A stretch of DNA of 64,000 bases from Mesorhizobium sp. B2-1-8 (GCF_006442545.2 NZ_CP083952.1:3031501-3095500), one strand, 5' to 3'; shown: positions 24,991 through 33,725, counted from the first letter of the stretch. The notes: generated from the sequence alone by a model not told the origin. A program made the numbers and translations.

Positions 24991-25713
24991 TCAAGCGGCG
25001 AACCGCAGGCCGCCGTCGCAGGTCAGGACCTGGCCGGTCATGAAGCTGTTGGAGACGAGGAAGGCTATCGCCGAGGCAACATCCTCGGCGCGTCCGATCC
25101 GGCCGACCGGGGTCTTGCCGGCATATTCGCTGAAGACTGCCTGCCGCTGCTCAGCGGGCAGAAAATCCCACCAGGGCGTATCGATGACGCCGGGCGCCAC
25201 GACATTGACGCGCAGCGGCTTCAGTTCTACCGCCAGGATCGGCGCGACGGTCAGCAGCATGCCGTTGATGGCGCCGATGCCGGCGACGCCCGGCATCGCG
25301 ACCTGAGCCGACACCGCCGAAATGAAAGTGACCGATCCGCTCTTGCTTAGCGTCGGCAAGGCGGCCTGCAGGCAGGATAGTTGCGGCCGCACCTTCTCGT
25401 CGACGCCGCCGCCGATGTCTGCAAGGTCGAGCGTCTCGAACAGGCCAAGACCCTTGCCACCGCTCGCGGCCAGGACGAGGTGGTCGAACGGACCGAGCCG
25501 GCCGAAGAACTGGCGCACCTCATCCGGCTTCGAAGCGTCGAAGGCGGCCTTGTCGGCGGCGCCGCCAAGGCTTTTCCAGGCGCTGACGAGCTTGTCCTGG
25601 TTGCGTCCGGTGATGGTGACCTTCATGCCCGGGCCGAGCAGTTTGCGCGCTGTCGCCAGGCCGATGCCGGACGAGCCGCCGATGATGACTGTGTGTTCGG
25701 TGCTGTTGGTCAT
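24991..25713 (-). CDS. SDR-family protein lacking the catalytic Tyr and Lys
   Basis: 240 residues. A Rossmann nucleotide site (GGSSGIGLATA) is near the N-terminus, with a conserved PGVIDTPWW segment and a typical SDR C-terminus (GQVLTCDGG). Where SDR enzymes have Ser...Tyr-x-x-x-Lys, this protein reads SAVSAQVAMPG followed by GIGAINGML, so Tyr is Ile and Lys is Asn. It may bind NAD(P) without ordinary dehydrogenase chemistry. Its ATG overlaps the stop of the upstream SDR gene (ATGA), so the two are translationally coupled. Confidence 0.85.
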   Translation of the reverse strand: MTNSTEHTVIIGGSSGIGLATARKLLGPGMKVTITGRNQDKLVSAWKSLGGAADKAAFDASKPDEVRQFFGRLGPFDHLVLAASGGKGLGLFETLDLADIGGGVDEKVRPQLSCLQAALPTLSKSGSVTFISAVSAQVAMPGVAGIGAINGMLLTVAPILAVELKPLRVNVVAPGVIDTPWWDFLPAEQRQAVFSEYAGKTPVGRIGRAEDVASAIAFLVSNSFMTGQVLTCDGGLRFAA

Positions 25714-26549
25714 GATTGTTCTTCCTTCGATTTTGGCGAAGCCAACCCGACCAGATCGAGGCTCAGGCTTCGCAATTGACGTCTTGCCCTGGCGTCATAG
25801 GCCTGGGCGTCGGCGCGGGATTCGCGCAGGCCGTCGAAATAGAGGCCGCTACTCCCTTCGAGCGCGGATGAGGTGGCGAGGTTCAAGATGGCTTCGGCGC
25901 CGGTTTCGACCGAGCTCCACGGCGTTACGCCCGCCTGTCGGACCATGGTGGTGTTCATGTAGCTCGCCGGATGCAGCGCGTTGACGGTGACGCCGGTGCC
26001 TTTCAACTGCTCTGCCAGATCGATGGTGAACAGGATCTGCGCCAGCTTGCTCTGGCAGTAGGCGCGCACGCCGCTATAGCCGTGGGTCAGCATGACGTCG
26101 TCGAAATCGATCGCCTGCTGGCCGGCGGACGCGACGTTGACGATGCGCGCCGGGGCGCTTGCCCTGAGCAGCGGCAGCAGTTCCGAGGCCAGCAGGAAGC
26201 CGGCGAGATAATTGACGGCGAAGCGCAGTTCGTAGCCATCGGCGCTTGTCTGTCGATTGTCGCCAGCAGTGCCGACGCCGGCATTGTTGATGAGGATGTC
26301 GAGGCGGGTTGTGCTGCTGCGCACGGCCTCGGCGAGGCGTCTTACCTCCGCCAGCGAAGCGAGATCGGCCGCGAAAAACTCGGCCTTGCCGCCGGCGGCT
26401 TCGATCTCGGCGACAACAGTCTTGCCGCGTGTGGCATCGCGGCCATGCACCAGCACGCGTGCGCCGGCGGCACCCAGCCTTTGCGCCACGACCCTGCCGA
26501 CGCCGTCGGTCGAGCCGGTGATGAGGATGGTCTTGTCTTTCAATTCCAT
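25710..26549 (-). CDS. SDR-family NAD(P)-dependent oxidoreductase
   Basis: 279 residues from the ATG at 26549, preceded by AGGAGG; the longer frame to 26615 lacks a ribosome site. TGSTDGVGRVVAQRL binds the cofactor, NNAG is present, and the active site is intact (YCQSK with upstream Ser in VNVASAGQ). The fold and length resemble the retinol-dehydrogenase/WWOX-like SDRs that act on hydrophobic alcohols or aldehydes. First gene of a two-SDR operon divergent from an XRE regulator that probably controls it. Confidence 0.88.
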   Translation of the reverse strand: MELKDKTILITGSTDGVGRVVAQRLGAAGARVLVHGRDATRGKTVVAEIEAAGGKAEFFAADLASLAEVRRLAEAVRSSTTRLDILINNAGVGTAGDNRQTSADGYELRFAVNYLAGFLLASELLPLLRASAPARIVNVASAGQQAIDFDDVMLTHGYSGVRAYCQSKLAQILFTIDLAEQLKGTGVTVNALHPASYMNTTMVRQAGVTPWSSVETGAEAILNLATSSALEGSSGLYFDGLRESRADAQAYDARARRQLRSLSLDLVGLASPKSKEEQS

Positions 26550-26652
26550 GTTCAGAGCCTCCTGTTGTCGCTCTGAACGCAAGATGGGGCGCTTTGCCCG
26601 TGGCAAACAGTTCAAACTTTATCCTGGTATCAATACTGCTATAATAGCCGGC

Positions 26653-27534
26653 ATGGACGTTCCCGCTGCCTCCACCCGATCAACCGACGAGAGCCGCCGG
26701 CGCGAACTCGGCGCCTTCCTGCGTTCGCGCCGGGAAAGGCTGACGCCATCGGCCACCGGCATCGCGACAGGTCCGCGACGGCGCACGCCGGGTCTGCGGC
26801 GTGAGGAAGTGGCGATGATCGCCGGTGTCGGCACCACCTGGTACACCTGGCTCGAACAGGGCAGGGACGTGCGGCCCTCGGTGGAAGTGCTGGTGGCGCT
26901 CTGCGAGGCTTTGCGCCTCGACGCCGTCGAGAAGCGGCATCTGTTCATTCTGGCCGGCCGCCAGCAGCCGGAACGTCGTGTGGCGGCGCCCGAGAAGGTC
27001 GACGCCACGCTGTTGCATATGCTGCAAAGCCTGGTGCTGCAGCCCGCCTATGTCGTCGGCCGGCGTTGGGACGTTCTTGCCTGGAACGAAGCGGCCGTGG
27101 CGGTGTTCGGCGACTATGGCCTGCTGGAGGGCGATAGCAGAAATATCGTCCACATGGTGTTCACCAACCCGCACCACCGCCGCCTGCTGGTCGACTGGGA
27201 AGAACTCGCCCGCGTGGTGCTCGCCTCGTTTCGTGCCGAAAGCGCCAAATATGTCGGCGATCCCGATTTCGACAGGCTGATCGCGCTGATGATGAACTCA
27301 AGTCCCGAGTTCCGCGACTGGTGGCCCCGGCGCGATGTGGCGCGAAAACTGACCGGCGTGAAGCACGTCCGGCATCCCAAGGCAGGCTTGATGGCTTTCG
27401 AGCATATGAGCCTGTCGATCGACGACGGCTCGGACATGCGGCTGATCGTCTACACGCCGCTCGCCGAGCAGAACTCGATCGCCAAGCTGCAACAATTGCT
27501 CGACGCGATGCCGGCCGAACGGCGCAGCGCCTGA
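26653..27534 (+). CDS. XRE-family regulator with MmyB-type ligand-binding domain
   Basis: 293 residues from the ATG at 26653. The N-terminal helix-turn-helix is the form found before MmyB-like domains: ELGAFLRSRRERLTP, RTPGLRREEVAMIAGVGTTWYTWLEQGRD. The C-terminal half (about 110-285) contains VVGRRWDVLAWN, NIVHMVFTNP and FEHMSLSIDDGSDMRLIVYTP, a PAS-like pocket that binds fatty acids in characterised relatives. The 103-base gap to the divergent SDR gene would hold both promoters. Control of the SDR pair is inferred from this arrangement. Confidence 0.88.
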   Translation: MDVPAASTRSTDESRRRELGAFLRSRRERLTPSATGIATGPRRRTPGLRREEVAMIAGVGTTWYTWLEQGRDVRPSVEVLVALCEALRLDAVEKRHLFILAGRQQPERRVAAPEKVDATLLHMLQSLVLQPAYVVGRRWDVLAWNEAAVAVFGDYGLLEGDSRNIVHMVFTNPHHRRLLVDWEELARVVLASFRAESAKYVGDPDFDRLIALMMNSSPEFRDWWPRRDVARKLTGVKHVRHPKAGLMAFEHMSLSIDDGSDMRLIVYTPLAEQNSIAKLQQLLDAMPAERRSA

Positions 27535-27606
27535 GACCCCTCAAATGATGAGCGCCTCGGCTAACCTCCACGGTCAGCAGCAACCAAGCAATTGGTAGGT
27601 CGACCG

Positions 27607-28260
27607 CTAGCCCTTAGGCTTCAGCCCATCGAGGAACAATTGCTCCAGAAAGCGGGCAGCGTCCTCGAAGCGGCCGTCGCCGCCGCGGTTTGGTCCCAGC
27701 ACGGCGCGGACCTGGACGTCGAAATCGGCATAATGCTGCGTCGTCGCCCAGATCGAGAAGATCAGGTGCCAGGGATCGGTCCGGGCGATCTTGCCGGCGC
27801 GCATCCAGCCCTTGATGACGGCGGCTTTCTCGTCGACCAATGTCTTCAACTCGCCCACCAGCAGCGGCATGATGCGCGGCGCTCCCTGCAGGATCTCGTT
27901 GGCGAACAGCCGACTCTCGCGCGGAAAATCGCGCGCCATTTCCAGCTTGCGCCTGATGTAGCTGCGCAATTCGGTCAGGGGATCGCCGATGTCGTCGAGT
28001 TCCCTGAGCGGCGCCAGCCAGGTTTCGAGCAGCCGCTCCATCAATGTCTCGTGAATGTCTTCCTTGCGGCGGAAATAGTAGAGCAGGTTCGGCTTCGACA
28101 TGCCGGCGGCTTCGGCGATCTGGTCGATGGTCGAGCCGCGGAAGCCGTTGGTGGAGAACACTTCGAGCGCGGCCTCCAGGATCAGTTCGCGCTTTTCCTG
28201 CTGGATGCGGGTGCGGCGAGGGGCTTGCGTGCTCGTGGTCACCGTTGCGGCCCCTCGCAT
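27607..28260 (-). CDS. rutR: TetR-family regulator, RutR orthologue candidate
   Basis: 217 residues from the ATG at 28260; the frame reaches 28317 without a better start. The HTH region carries FSTNGFRGSTIDQIAEAAGMSKPNLLYYF, and the ligand domain has ETWLAPLREL, ANEILQGAP and IWATTQHYADF, all close to E. coli RutR, which senses uracil and thymine. Upstream of its start are two direct CTGGACCA half-sites (28271-28278, 28284-28291) that could mediate autoregulation. It is transcribed away from the beta-alanine-type aminotransferase gene, whose promoter carries a RutR-like operator. Confidence 0.82.
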   Translation of the reverse strand: MRGAATVTTSTQAPRRTRIQQEKRELILEAALEVFSTNGFRGSTIDQIAEAAGMSKPNLLYYFRRKEDIHETLMERLLETWLAPLRELDDIGDPLTELRSYIRRKLEMARDFPRESRLFANEILQGAPRIMPLLVGELKTLVDEKAAVIKGWMRAGKIARTDPWHLIFSIWATTQHYADFDVQVRAVLGPNRGGDGRFEDAARFLEQLFLDGLKPKG

Positions 28261-28375
28261 AGACGGTCGTCTGGACCAATTCTCTGGACCAGTTTTTCTC
28301 CAGCCTGTGGAACGCACTTCAGGAGCCGCATTTCCGCTAGTAATCCATTGACCGCCGACAGGGCGGTGCTAACGT

Positions 28376-28405
28376 TTGTCCAATCGGTCAAAATTTGCGT
28401 AGCAT
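28376..28405 (+). promoter_or_regulatory. RutR-like operator and promoter of the aminotransferase gene
   Basis: TTGTCCAATCGGTCAA (28376-28391) agrees with TTGACCAnnTGGTCAA at 12 of the 14 specified bases. Its first six bases could be the -35 box, with TAGCAT (28400-28405) as -10 after an 18-base spacer, so a bound regulator would block polymerase. Confidence 0.55.
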
Positions 28406-28468
28406 GAATGCGCGGCAAAGACCAAGCGTTGGACGCAGCGAAACAGGTTACAAGGGGAAGTCTTGGTC

Positions 28469-29797
28469 ATGTCCAACCGGCTGAAAGTCACGCCGAACGA
28501 TCTCAGCGCATTCTGGATGCCGTTCACGGCAAACCGGCAGTTCAAGCAGGCGCCGCGCATGTTCGTGTCCGCCAAGGACATGCATTACACGACCAGCGAC
28601 GGCCGCAAGGTGCTGGACGGCACCGCCGGCCTGTGGTGCGTCAATGCCGGCCATTGCCGTCCGAAGATCACGGAGGCGATCCAGCAACAGGCCGCCGAAC
28701 TCGACTACGCCCCGGCCTTCCAGATGGGTCATCCGATCGTGTTCGAGCTGGCCAACCGCCTGGTCGATGTCGCGCCCAAGGGCATGGACCATGTGTTCTT
28801 CACCAATTCCGGTTCGGAATCGGTCGAGACGGCGCTGAAGATGGCGATCGCCTATCACCGCGTGAAGGGCGAGGGCTCACGCACCCGCCTCATTGGTCGC
28901 GAGCGCGGTTATCACGGTGTCAATTTCGGTGGCATCTCGGTCGGCGGCATCGTCACCAACCGCAAGATGTTCGGCACGCTGCTGGGCGGCGTCGACCACA
29001 TGCCGCACACGCACCTGCCGGAGAAGAACGCCTTCTCCAAGGGCGTGCCGGAGCATGGCGCGGAGCTCGCCAACGAGCTGGAGCGTATCGTCGCTTTGCA
29101 TGATGCCTCGACCATCGCCGCCGTCATCGTCGAACCGGTCGCCGGCTCCACCGGCGTCATCCTGCCACCGAAGGGCTATCTCGAGAAGCTGCGCGAAATC
29201 TGCACCAAGCACGGCATCCTGTTGATCTTCGACGAGGTCATCACCGGTTTCGGCCGTCTCGGTGCACCGTTCGCCGCCGACTATTTCGGCGTCACGCCCG
29301 ACATCATGACCACCGCCAAGGGCGTCTCCAACGGCGTCATCCCGATGGGCGCCGTGTTCGTGAAGAAGGAAATCCACGACGCCTTCATGACCGGACCGGA
29401 GCACATGATCGAGTTCTTCCACGGCTACACCTATTCGGGCAATCCGATCGCGTGTGCGGCAGCACTCGGAACGCTCGACACCTACAAGGAAGAGGGCCTG
29501 CTGACGCGTGGCGAGGAGCTGGCGCCTTATTGGGAAGACGCGCTGCATTCGCTGAAGGGCGAGCCGCATGTCATCGACATCAGGAACATCGGCCTGATCG
29601 GCGCGATCGAGCTGGCGCCGATCGCCGGCAGCCCGACCAAGCGGGCCTTCTCGGCCTTCGTCAAGGCGTTCGAGCGCGGCGCGCTGATCCGCACCACCGG
29701 CGACATCATCGCGCTGTCGCCGCCGCTGATCATCACCAAGGGCCAGATCAACGAACTGATCGACCATGTGCGTGAAGTGCTGCGGTCTATCGACTGA
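28469..29797 (+). CDS. Omega-amino acid (beta-alanine)--pyruvate aminotransferase
   Basis: 442 residues from the ATG at 28469, with AAGGGGAAG upstream. Class III PLP aminotransferase: GTAGLWCVNAGHCRPKI near residue 50, FTNSGSESVETALKMA for phosphate binding, FDEVITGFGRLG near 254, and the PLP lysine near 284 in TTAKGVSNGV. These are features of beta-alanine:pyruvate transaminases. In reductive pyrimidine breakdown the product of HydC is beta-alanine (from uracil) or 3-aminoisobutyrate (from thymine), which this enzyme would convert to a semialdehyde. The operator upstream and the flanking RutR-like genes support that role. Confidence 0.9.
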   Translation: MSNRLKVTPNDLSAFWMPFTANRQFKQAPRMFVSAKDMHYTTSDGRKVLDGTAGLWCVNAGHCRPKITEAIQQQAAELDYAPAFQMGHPIVFELANRLVDVAPKGMDHVFFTNSGSESVETALKMAIAYHRVKGEGSRTRLIGRERGYHGVNFGGISVGGIVTNRKMFGTLLGGVDHMPHTHLPEKNAFSKGVPEHGAELANELERIVALHDASTIAAVIVEPVAGSTGVILPPKGYLEKLREICTKHGILLIFDEVITGFGRLGAPFAADYFGVTPDIMTTAKGVSNGVIPMGAVFVKKEIHDAFMTGPEHMIEFFHGYTYSGNPIACAAALGTLDTYKEEGLLTRGEELAPYWEDALHSLKGEPHVIDIRNIGLIGAIELAPIAGSPTKRAFSAFVKAFERGALIRTTGDIIALSPPLIITKGQINELIDHVREVLRSID

Positions 29798-29849
29798 GGC
29801 ACCACCGCGGCCACCCTCCCGACGCAGGCGAGAGTAGCCGCAAACCGGC

Positions 29850-29875
29850 AGGTCAGCGCGGCGCCGCGCTGACCT
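29850..29875. terminator. 26-bp perfect palindrome between convergent genes
   Basis: Bases 29850-29875 form a perfect palindrome (AGGTCAGCGCGGC and its complement) midway between the ends of the aminotransferase gene and the second TetR gene. It can act as a terminator hairpin for both; no long T-tract flanks it. Confidence 0.6.
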
Positions 29876-29904
29876 GAATCTGTTGTGGCAAAGGGCGGCC
29901 GCAG

Positions 29905-30543
29905 TCAGGCGGGCTGTGCGCCGATTCCGGTCAGGATCACCCGTTTGATATTTTCCTTGGCTTCCCGCCATTGCCGGTCGGACAGAGGCTTGCCGCCGTT
30001 GAGCGTCTCGATCTGATGGCCGAAATCGGCATAATGCTGGGTCGCCGCCCAAAGCATGTAGAGCAGGTGGCGCGGATCCACCGGGTCCATCTTGCGTTCC
30101 TCGATCCAGCGCCGGATGATCTCGACGCGGCCGTCGGTCCATTCGCGCAGCGTCGATTCCATATAGTCCTGAAGCACCGGCGCACCGTGCATCACTTCGG
30201 AAGCCCAGACCTTGGAGCCGTCCGGATGGCGGCGCGATATCTCCATCTTGGCGTCGATATAGGCACTGATGCCGTCAATCGGCCCGCGCGCCGCATCGAA
30301 GCAATTGGCCGCCTGTAGCCAGATTTCAAAAATATTCTGGACGACGGATCGGTAGAGTTCTTCTTTGGTGGCGAAATAGTAGTGGAGATTTGCCTTTGGC
30401 AAACCCGCCAGATCGGCGATCAACTGCATCGTGGCGCCGCCAAACCCCGCCTCGGCGAACACCTTTTCGGCGGCGAGCAGAATGGCTTTTTCGTTCTCCC
30501 GGCGGATGTCCTGGCGCCGCATGGGGCGGGTGGCTTCGGTCAT
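29905..30543 (-). CDS. Second RutR-like TetR-family regulator
   Basis: 212 residues. The HTH (FAEAGFGGATMQLIADLAGLPKANLHYYF) and the C-terminal domain (ASEVMHGAPVLQDYM, LWAATQHYADF) belong to the same subfamily as the RutR-like protein encoded at 27607-28260, so the two are paralogues. Its gene is divergent from hydC, and two RutR-like operators lie in the 121-base shared region. It may control hydC-hydA while the other controls the aminotransferase, or both may act on all sites. Confidence 0.85.
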   Translation of the reverse strand: MTEATRPMRRQDIRRENEKAILLAAEKVFAEAGFGGATMQLIADLAGLPKANLHYYFATKEELYRSVVQNIFEIWLQAANCFDAARGPIDGISAYIDAKMEISRRHPDGSKVWASEVMHGAPVLQDYMESTLREWTDGRVEIIRRWIEERKMDPVDPRHLLYMLWAATQHYADFGHQIETLNGGKPLSDRQWREAKENIKRVILTGIGAQPA

Positions 30544-30562
30544 GTCTTCCCCAAGATTCTAG

Positions 30563-30611
30563 TTGACCGCTTGGTCAGGTTGTGTAGTCTGAAAGCTGAC
30601 CATACGGTCAG
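30563..30611 (+). promoter_or_regulatory. two RutR-like operators over the hydC promoter
   Basis: TTGACCGCTTGGTCAG (30563-30578) matches 12 of the 14 specified bases of the RutR consensus, and CTGACCATACGGTCAG (30596-30611) matches 11. Their centres are 33 bases apart, three helical turns. TTGACC (30563-30568) and TAGTCT (30585-30590) with a 16-base spacer form a candidate promoter, so one site covers -35 and the other the start of transcription. Confidence 0.6.
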
Positions 30612-30664
30612 GATGCAAATCACTCAAGGGGCGACAAGACTCCTGGTGTAGATGGGAACTTGAG

Positions 30665-31915
30665 ATGGCCGCACCCGGCGAAAATCTGCGAATCAATTCA
30701 GACCGCTTGTGGGATTCCATCATGGAGATGGCGAAGATCGGCCCCGGCATTGCCGGCGGCAACAATCGCCAGACCGTGACCGACGAGGACGGCGAGGGCC
30801 GGCACCTGTTCAAGCGCTGGTGCGATGCGGCCGGGCTCGAAATGGGCGTCGACGAGATGGGCACCATGTTTGCCCGCCGCGAAGGCACCGACCCCAGCCT
30901 GCCGCCGGTCTATGTCGGCAGCCATCTCGATACGCAGCCGACCGGCGGCAAGTATGACGGCGTTCTCGGCGTTCTCGGCGGCCTTGAGATCGTGCGCTCG
31001 CTCAACGATCTCGACATCAAGACGAAACATCCGATCGTCGTCACCAACTGGACCAACGAGGAGGGCGCGCGCTTCGCTCCCGCCATGATGGCGTCCGGCG
31101 TGTTTGCCGGCGTGCTCGACCAGGCCGATGTCTACAAGCACACGGACAAGAACGGCAAGAAATTCGGCGAGGAACTGGAGCGCATCGGCTGGAAGGGCAC
31201 CGAGAAGGTCGGCGATCGCAAGATCCATGCTTTCTTCGAACTGCATATCGAACAGGGCCCGATCCTGGAGGACGAAGACATCGACATCGGCGTCGTCACC
31301 CACGGCCAGGGCCTGAAATGGCTACAGGTGACGCTGACCGGCAAGGAAGCGCATACCGGCTCGACGCCGATGCCCAAGCGCCGCAATGCCGGGCTCGGCA
31401 TGGCTCGTGTAATCGAACTGGTGCACGAGATCGCCATGGACTACCAGCCCGATGCCGTCGGCGCGGTCGGCCACATGGAGGTCTATCCCAACTCGCGCAA
31501 CATCATCGCCGGACGTACCGTCTTCACCATCGACATCCGCTCGCCGGAGAAGGAAGTGCTCGACGCCATGGATGGGCGTATCCGCGAAGGCATAGACACG
31601 ATCTGCGATGCGCTCGATATCCGATACGAGATCGAGCAGGTCGGTCATTTCGATCCGGTCACTTTCGACAAGGGCTGCGTCAAAGCGATCCGCGATGCCG
31701 CCGAGCGGCTTGGCTATACGCACCGCAACATCGTCTCAGGTGCTGGCCACGACGCCTGCTGGATCAATCGCGTCGCGCCGACCGCCATGGTGATGTGCCC
31801 TTGCGTGGATGGGTTGAGCCACAACGAGGCGGAAGAGATCACCAAGGAATGGGCCGCGGCCGGAGCCGACGTTCTGTTCCACGCGGTGGTGGAGACGGCC
31901 GTCATCGTGGAGTGA
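30665..31915 (+). CDS. hydC: Zn-dependent N-carbamoyl-beta-alanine amidohydrolase (HydC/PydC)
   Basis: A 416-residue M20-type amidase that hydrolyses N-carbamoyl-beta-alanine to beta-alanine, CO2 and ammonia. Metal-ligand motifs: GSHLDTQPTGGKYDG near residue 85 (His and Asp), NEEGARF near 131 (Glu), ELHIEQGP near 195, and HDACW near 360. The dimerisation domain carries EAHTGSTPMPKRRNA. The same family includes allantoate and N-carbamoyl-L-amino-acid hydrolases, but the hydA neighbour supports the pyrimidine role. hydA begins 67 bases downstream in the same direction. Confidence 0.9.
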   Translation: MAAPGENLRINSDRLWDSIMEMAKIGPGIAGGNNRQTVTDEDGEGRHLFKRWCDAAGLEMGVDEMGTMFARREGTDPSLPPVYVGSHLDTQPTGGKYDGVLGVLGGLEIVRSLNDLDIKTKHPIVVTNWTNEEGARFAPAMMASGVFAGVLDQADVYKHTDKNGKKFGEELERIGWKGTEKVGDRKIHAFFELHIEQGPILEDEDIDIGVVTHGQGLKWLQVTLTGKEAHTGSTPMPKRRNAGLGMARVIELVHEIAMDYQPDAVGAVGHMEVYPNSRNIIAGRTVFTIDIRSPEKEVLDAMDGRIREGIDTICDALDIRYEIEQVGHFDPVTFDKGCVKAIRDAAERLGYTHRNIVSGAGHDACWINRVAPTAMVMCPCVDGLSHNEAEEITKEWAAAGADVLFHAVVETAVIVE

Positions 31916-31982
31916 GCCAAGAGGATTTACCTTCAAACGTCGCTCACCAAGAAGCGCGAAGAGAAGAACAGGGAACAGCAAA

Positions 31983-33434
31983 ATGACCAAAGTCATCAAG
32001 AACGGCACCATCGTCACCGCCGATCGCACGTGGAAGGCCGACGTGCTGATGCAGCACGGCAAGATCGTCGCCATCGGCTCGGGCCTGCATGGCGACCATG
32101 AGTATGATGCCACCGGTTGCTATGTGATGCCGGGTGGCATCGATCCGCATACCCATCTCGAAATGCCGTTCATGGGCACCTATTCCGCCGACGATTTCGA
32201 ATCCGGCACGCGCGCGGCCCTTGCCGGCGGCACCACCATGGTGGTCGATTTCTGCCTGCCGTCCCCACAGCAATCGCTGCTCGAGGCCTTGCAGATGTGG
32301 GACAACAAGACCTCGAAGGCTGCCTGCGATTATTCCTTCCACATGGCGATCACCTGGTGGGGCAAGCAGGTGTTCGACGAGATGGCCACCGTCGTCGACA
32401 AGGGCATCACTTCGTTCAAGCACTTCATGGCCTACAAGGGCGCGCTGATGGTGGACGACGACGAGATGTACGCGTCGTTCCAGCGCTGCGCCGACCTCGG
32501 CGCGCTGCCGCTGGTGCATGCCGAGAATGGCGATGTGGTCGCTGCCCTGTCGCAGAAGCTGCTTACCGCCGGAAACAATGGCCCCGAAGGGCATGCCTAT
32601 TCTCGCCCGCCGGAAGTGGAGGGCGAGGCGACCAACCGCGCCATCATGATCGCCGACATGGCCGGCGTGCCGCTCTATGTCGTGCACGTCTCCTGCGAGC
32701 AGAGCCACGAGGCGATCCGCCGGGCCCGCCAGAAAGGCATGCGCGTGTTCGGCGAGCCGCTGATCCAGCACCTGACGCTGGACGAGAGCGAGTATTTCGA
32801 CAAGGACTGGGACCATGCCGCGCGCCGCGTGATGAGCCCGCCCTTCCGCAACAAGTTGCACCAGGATTCTCTGTGGGCCGGCTTGCAGGCCGGATCGCTG
32901 CAGGTGGTGGCGACAGACCATTGCGCCTTCACCACCGAGCAGAAGCGCTTCGGCGTCGGCAATTTCACCAAGATCCCCAACGGCACGGGCGGTCTCGAGG
33001 ACCGGCTGCCGGTGCTGTGGACCAAGGGCGTCAACACCGGGCGGCTGACGATGAACGAGTTCGTCGCGGTGACCTCGACCAACATCGCCAAGATCCTCAA
33101 CATGTATCCGAAAAAGGGAGCCATCGTCGAAGGCGCCGATGCCGACATCATCGTCTGGGATCCCCAGCGCAAAAAGACGATTTCTTCGAAGAAGCAGCAG
33201 TCTGTCATCGACTACAACGTCTTCGAAGGCGTCGAGGTGACGGGTCTGCCGCGCTTCGTCTTCTCGCGCGGCGAGTTGTCGATCGAGGAAGCCGAGGTGA
33301 AGGCAAAGCCCGGCCATGGCCAGTTCGTCGGCCGCGAGCCGAATGCCGCGGTCAACCGGGCGCTGTCGACCTGGAAAGAGATCACCGCGCCGCGCAAGGT
33401 CGAGCGGACCGGCATTCCGGCGACCGGGGTTTGA
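31983..33434 (+). CDS. hydA: Dihydropyrimidinase (HydA/PydB)
   Basis: A 483-residue cyclic amidohydrolase that opens 5,6-dihydrouracil or dihydrothymine to N-carbamoyl-beta-amino acids. The metal-binding GGIDPHTHLEMPF starts near residue 51, and the lysine expected to be carboxylated is in HFMAYKGALM near residue 152. VHVSCEQSHEAIR and VATDHCAFTTEQKR carry further metal and substrate residues. Length and motifs match true dihydropyrimidinases rather than allantoinases. Hydantoins are often accepted as well. A GGGAAC site precedes the ATG. It completes PreTA-HydA-HydC, the full reductive route. Confidence 0.94.
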   Translation: MTKVIKNGTIVTADRTWKADVLMQHGKIVAIGSGLHGDHEYDATGCYVMPGGIDPHTHLEMPFMGTYSADDFESGTRAALAGGTTMVVDFCLPSPQQSLLEALQMWDNKTSKAACDYSFHMAITWWGKQVFDEMATVVDKGITSFKHFMAYKGALMVDDDEMYASFQRCADLGALPLVHAENGDVVAALSQKLLTAGNNGPEGHAYSRPPEVEGEATNRAIMIADMAGVPLYVVHVSCEQSHEAIRRARQKGMRVFGEPLIQHLTLDESEYFDKDWDHAARRVMSPPFRNKLHQDSLWAGLQAGSLQVVATDHCAFTTEQKRFGVGNFTKIPNGTGGLEDRLPVLWTKGVNTGRLTMNEFVAVTSTNIAKILNMYPKKGAIVEGADADIIVWDPQRKKTISSKKQQSVIDYNVFEGVEVTGLPRFVFSRGELSIEEAEVKAKPGHGQFVGREPNAAVNRALSTWKEITAPRKVERTGIPATGV

Positions 33435-33528
33435 GGATGCGGACTCTTGCTCCCGCGATGGCGGCAACCGCGATACTGACCTTGGATGGCAACACCCATA
33501 TGGAAATGTCTCGGTGCCGATGATTGCC

Positions 33529-33725
33529 GAGGTCGGCGCCGCCCCTCATCTGCCTGCCGGCATCTTCTCCCCGTATAGAGACGGGGAGAAGGACGCCGTC
33601 GCGAACGATTTCGCCAATCGCCTGCGTTGCCAGAAAGAGCACCGAGGTCGCACTCATCGCCCTTCTCCCCGTCACTATACGGGGAGAAGTGCCCGGCAGG
33701 GCGATGAGGGGCGGCGCCGGCCTGA
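33529..33725. repeat. facing pair of RIME-like palindromic elements
   Basis: Copy A (33529-33595) and copy B (33658-33725, opposite strand) share about 65 bases with only a handful of differences. Each ends in a hairpin of the CTTCTCCCC...GGGGAGAAG type around a TATAG core and an outer GGCGCCGCCCCTCAT block. The layout resembles rhizobial RIME-type intergenic mosaic elements. The 346-base gap between hydA and the cupin gene (33435-33780) consists largely of these repeats, and no gene is supported in it. Confidence 0.7.
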
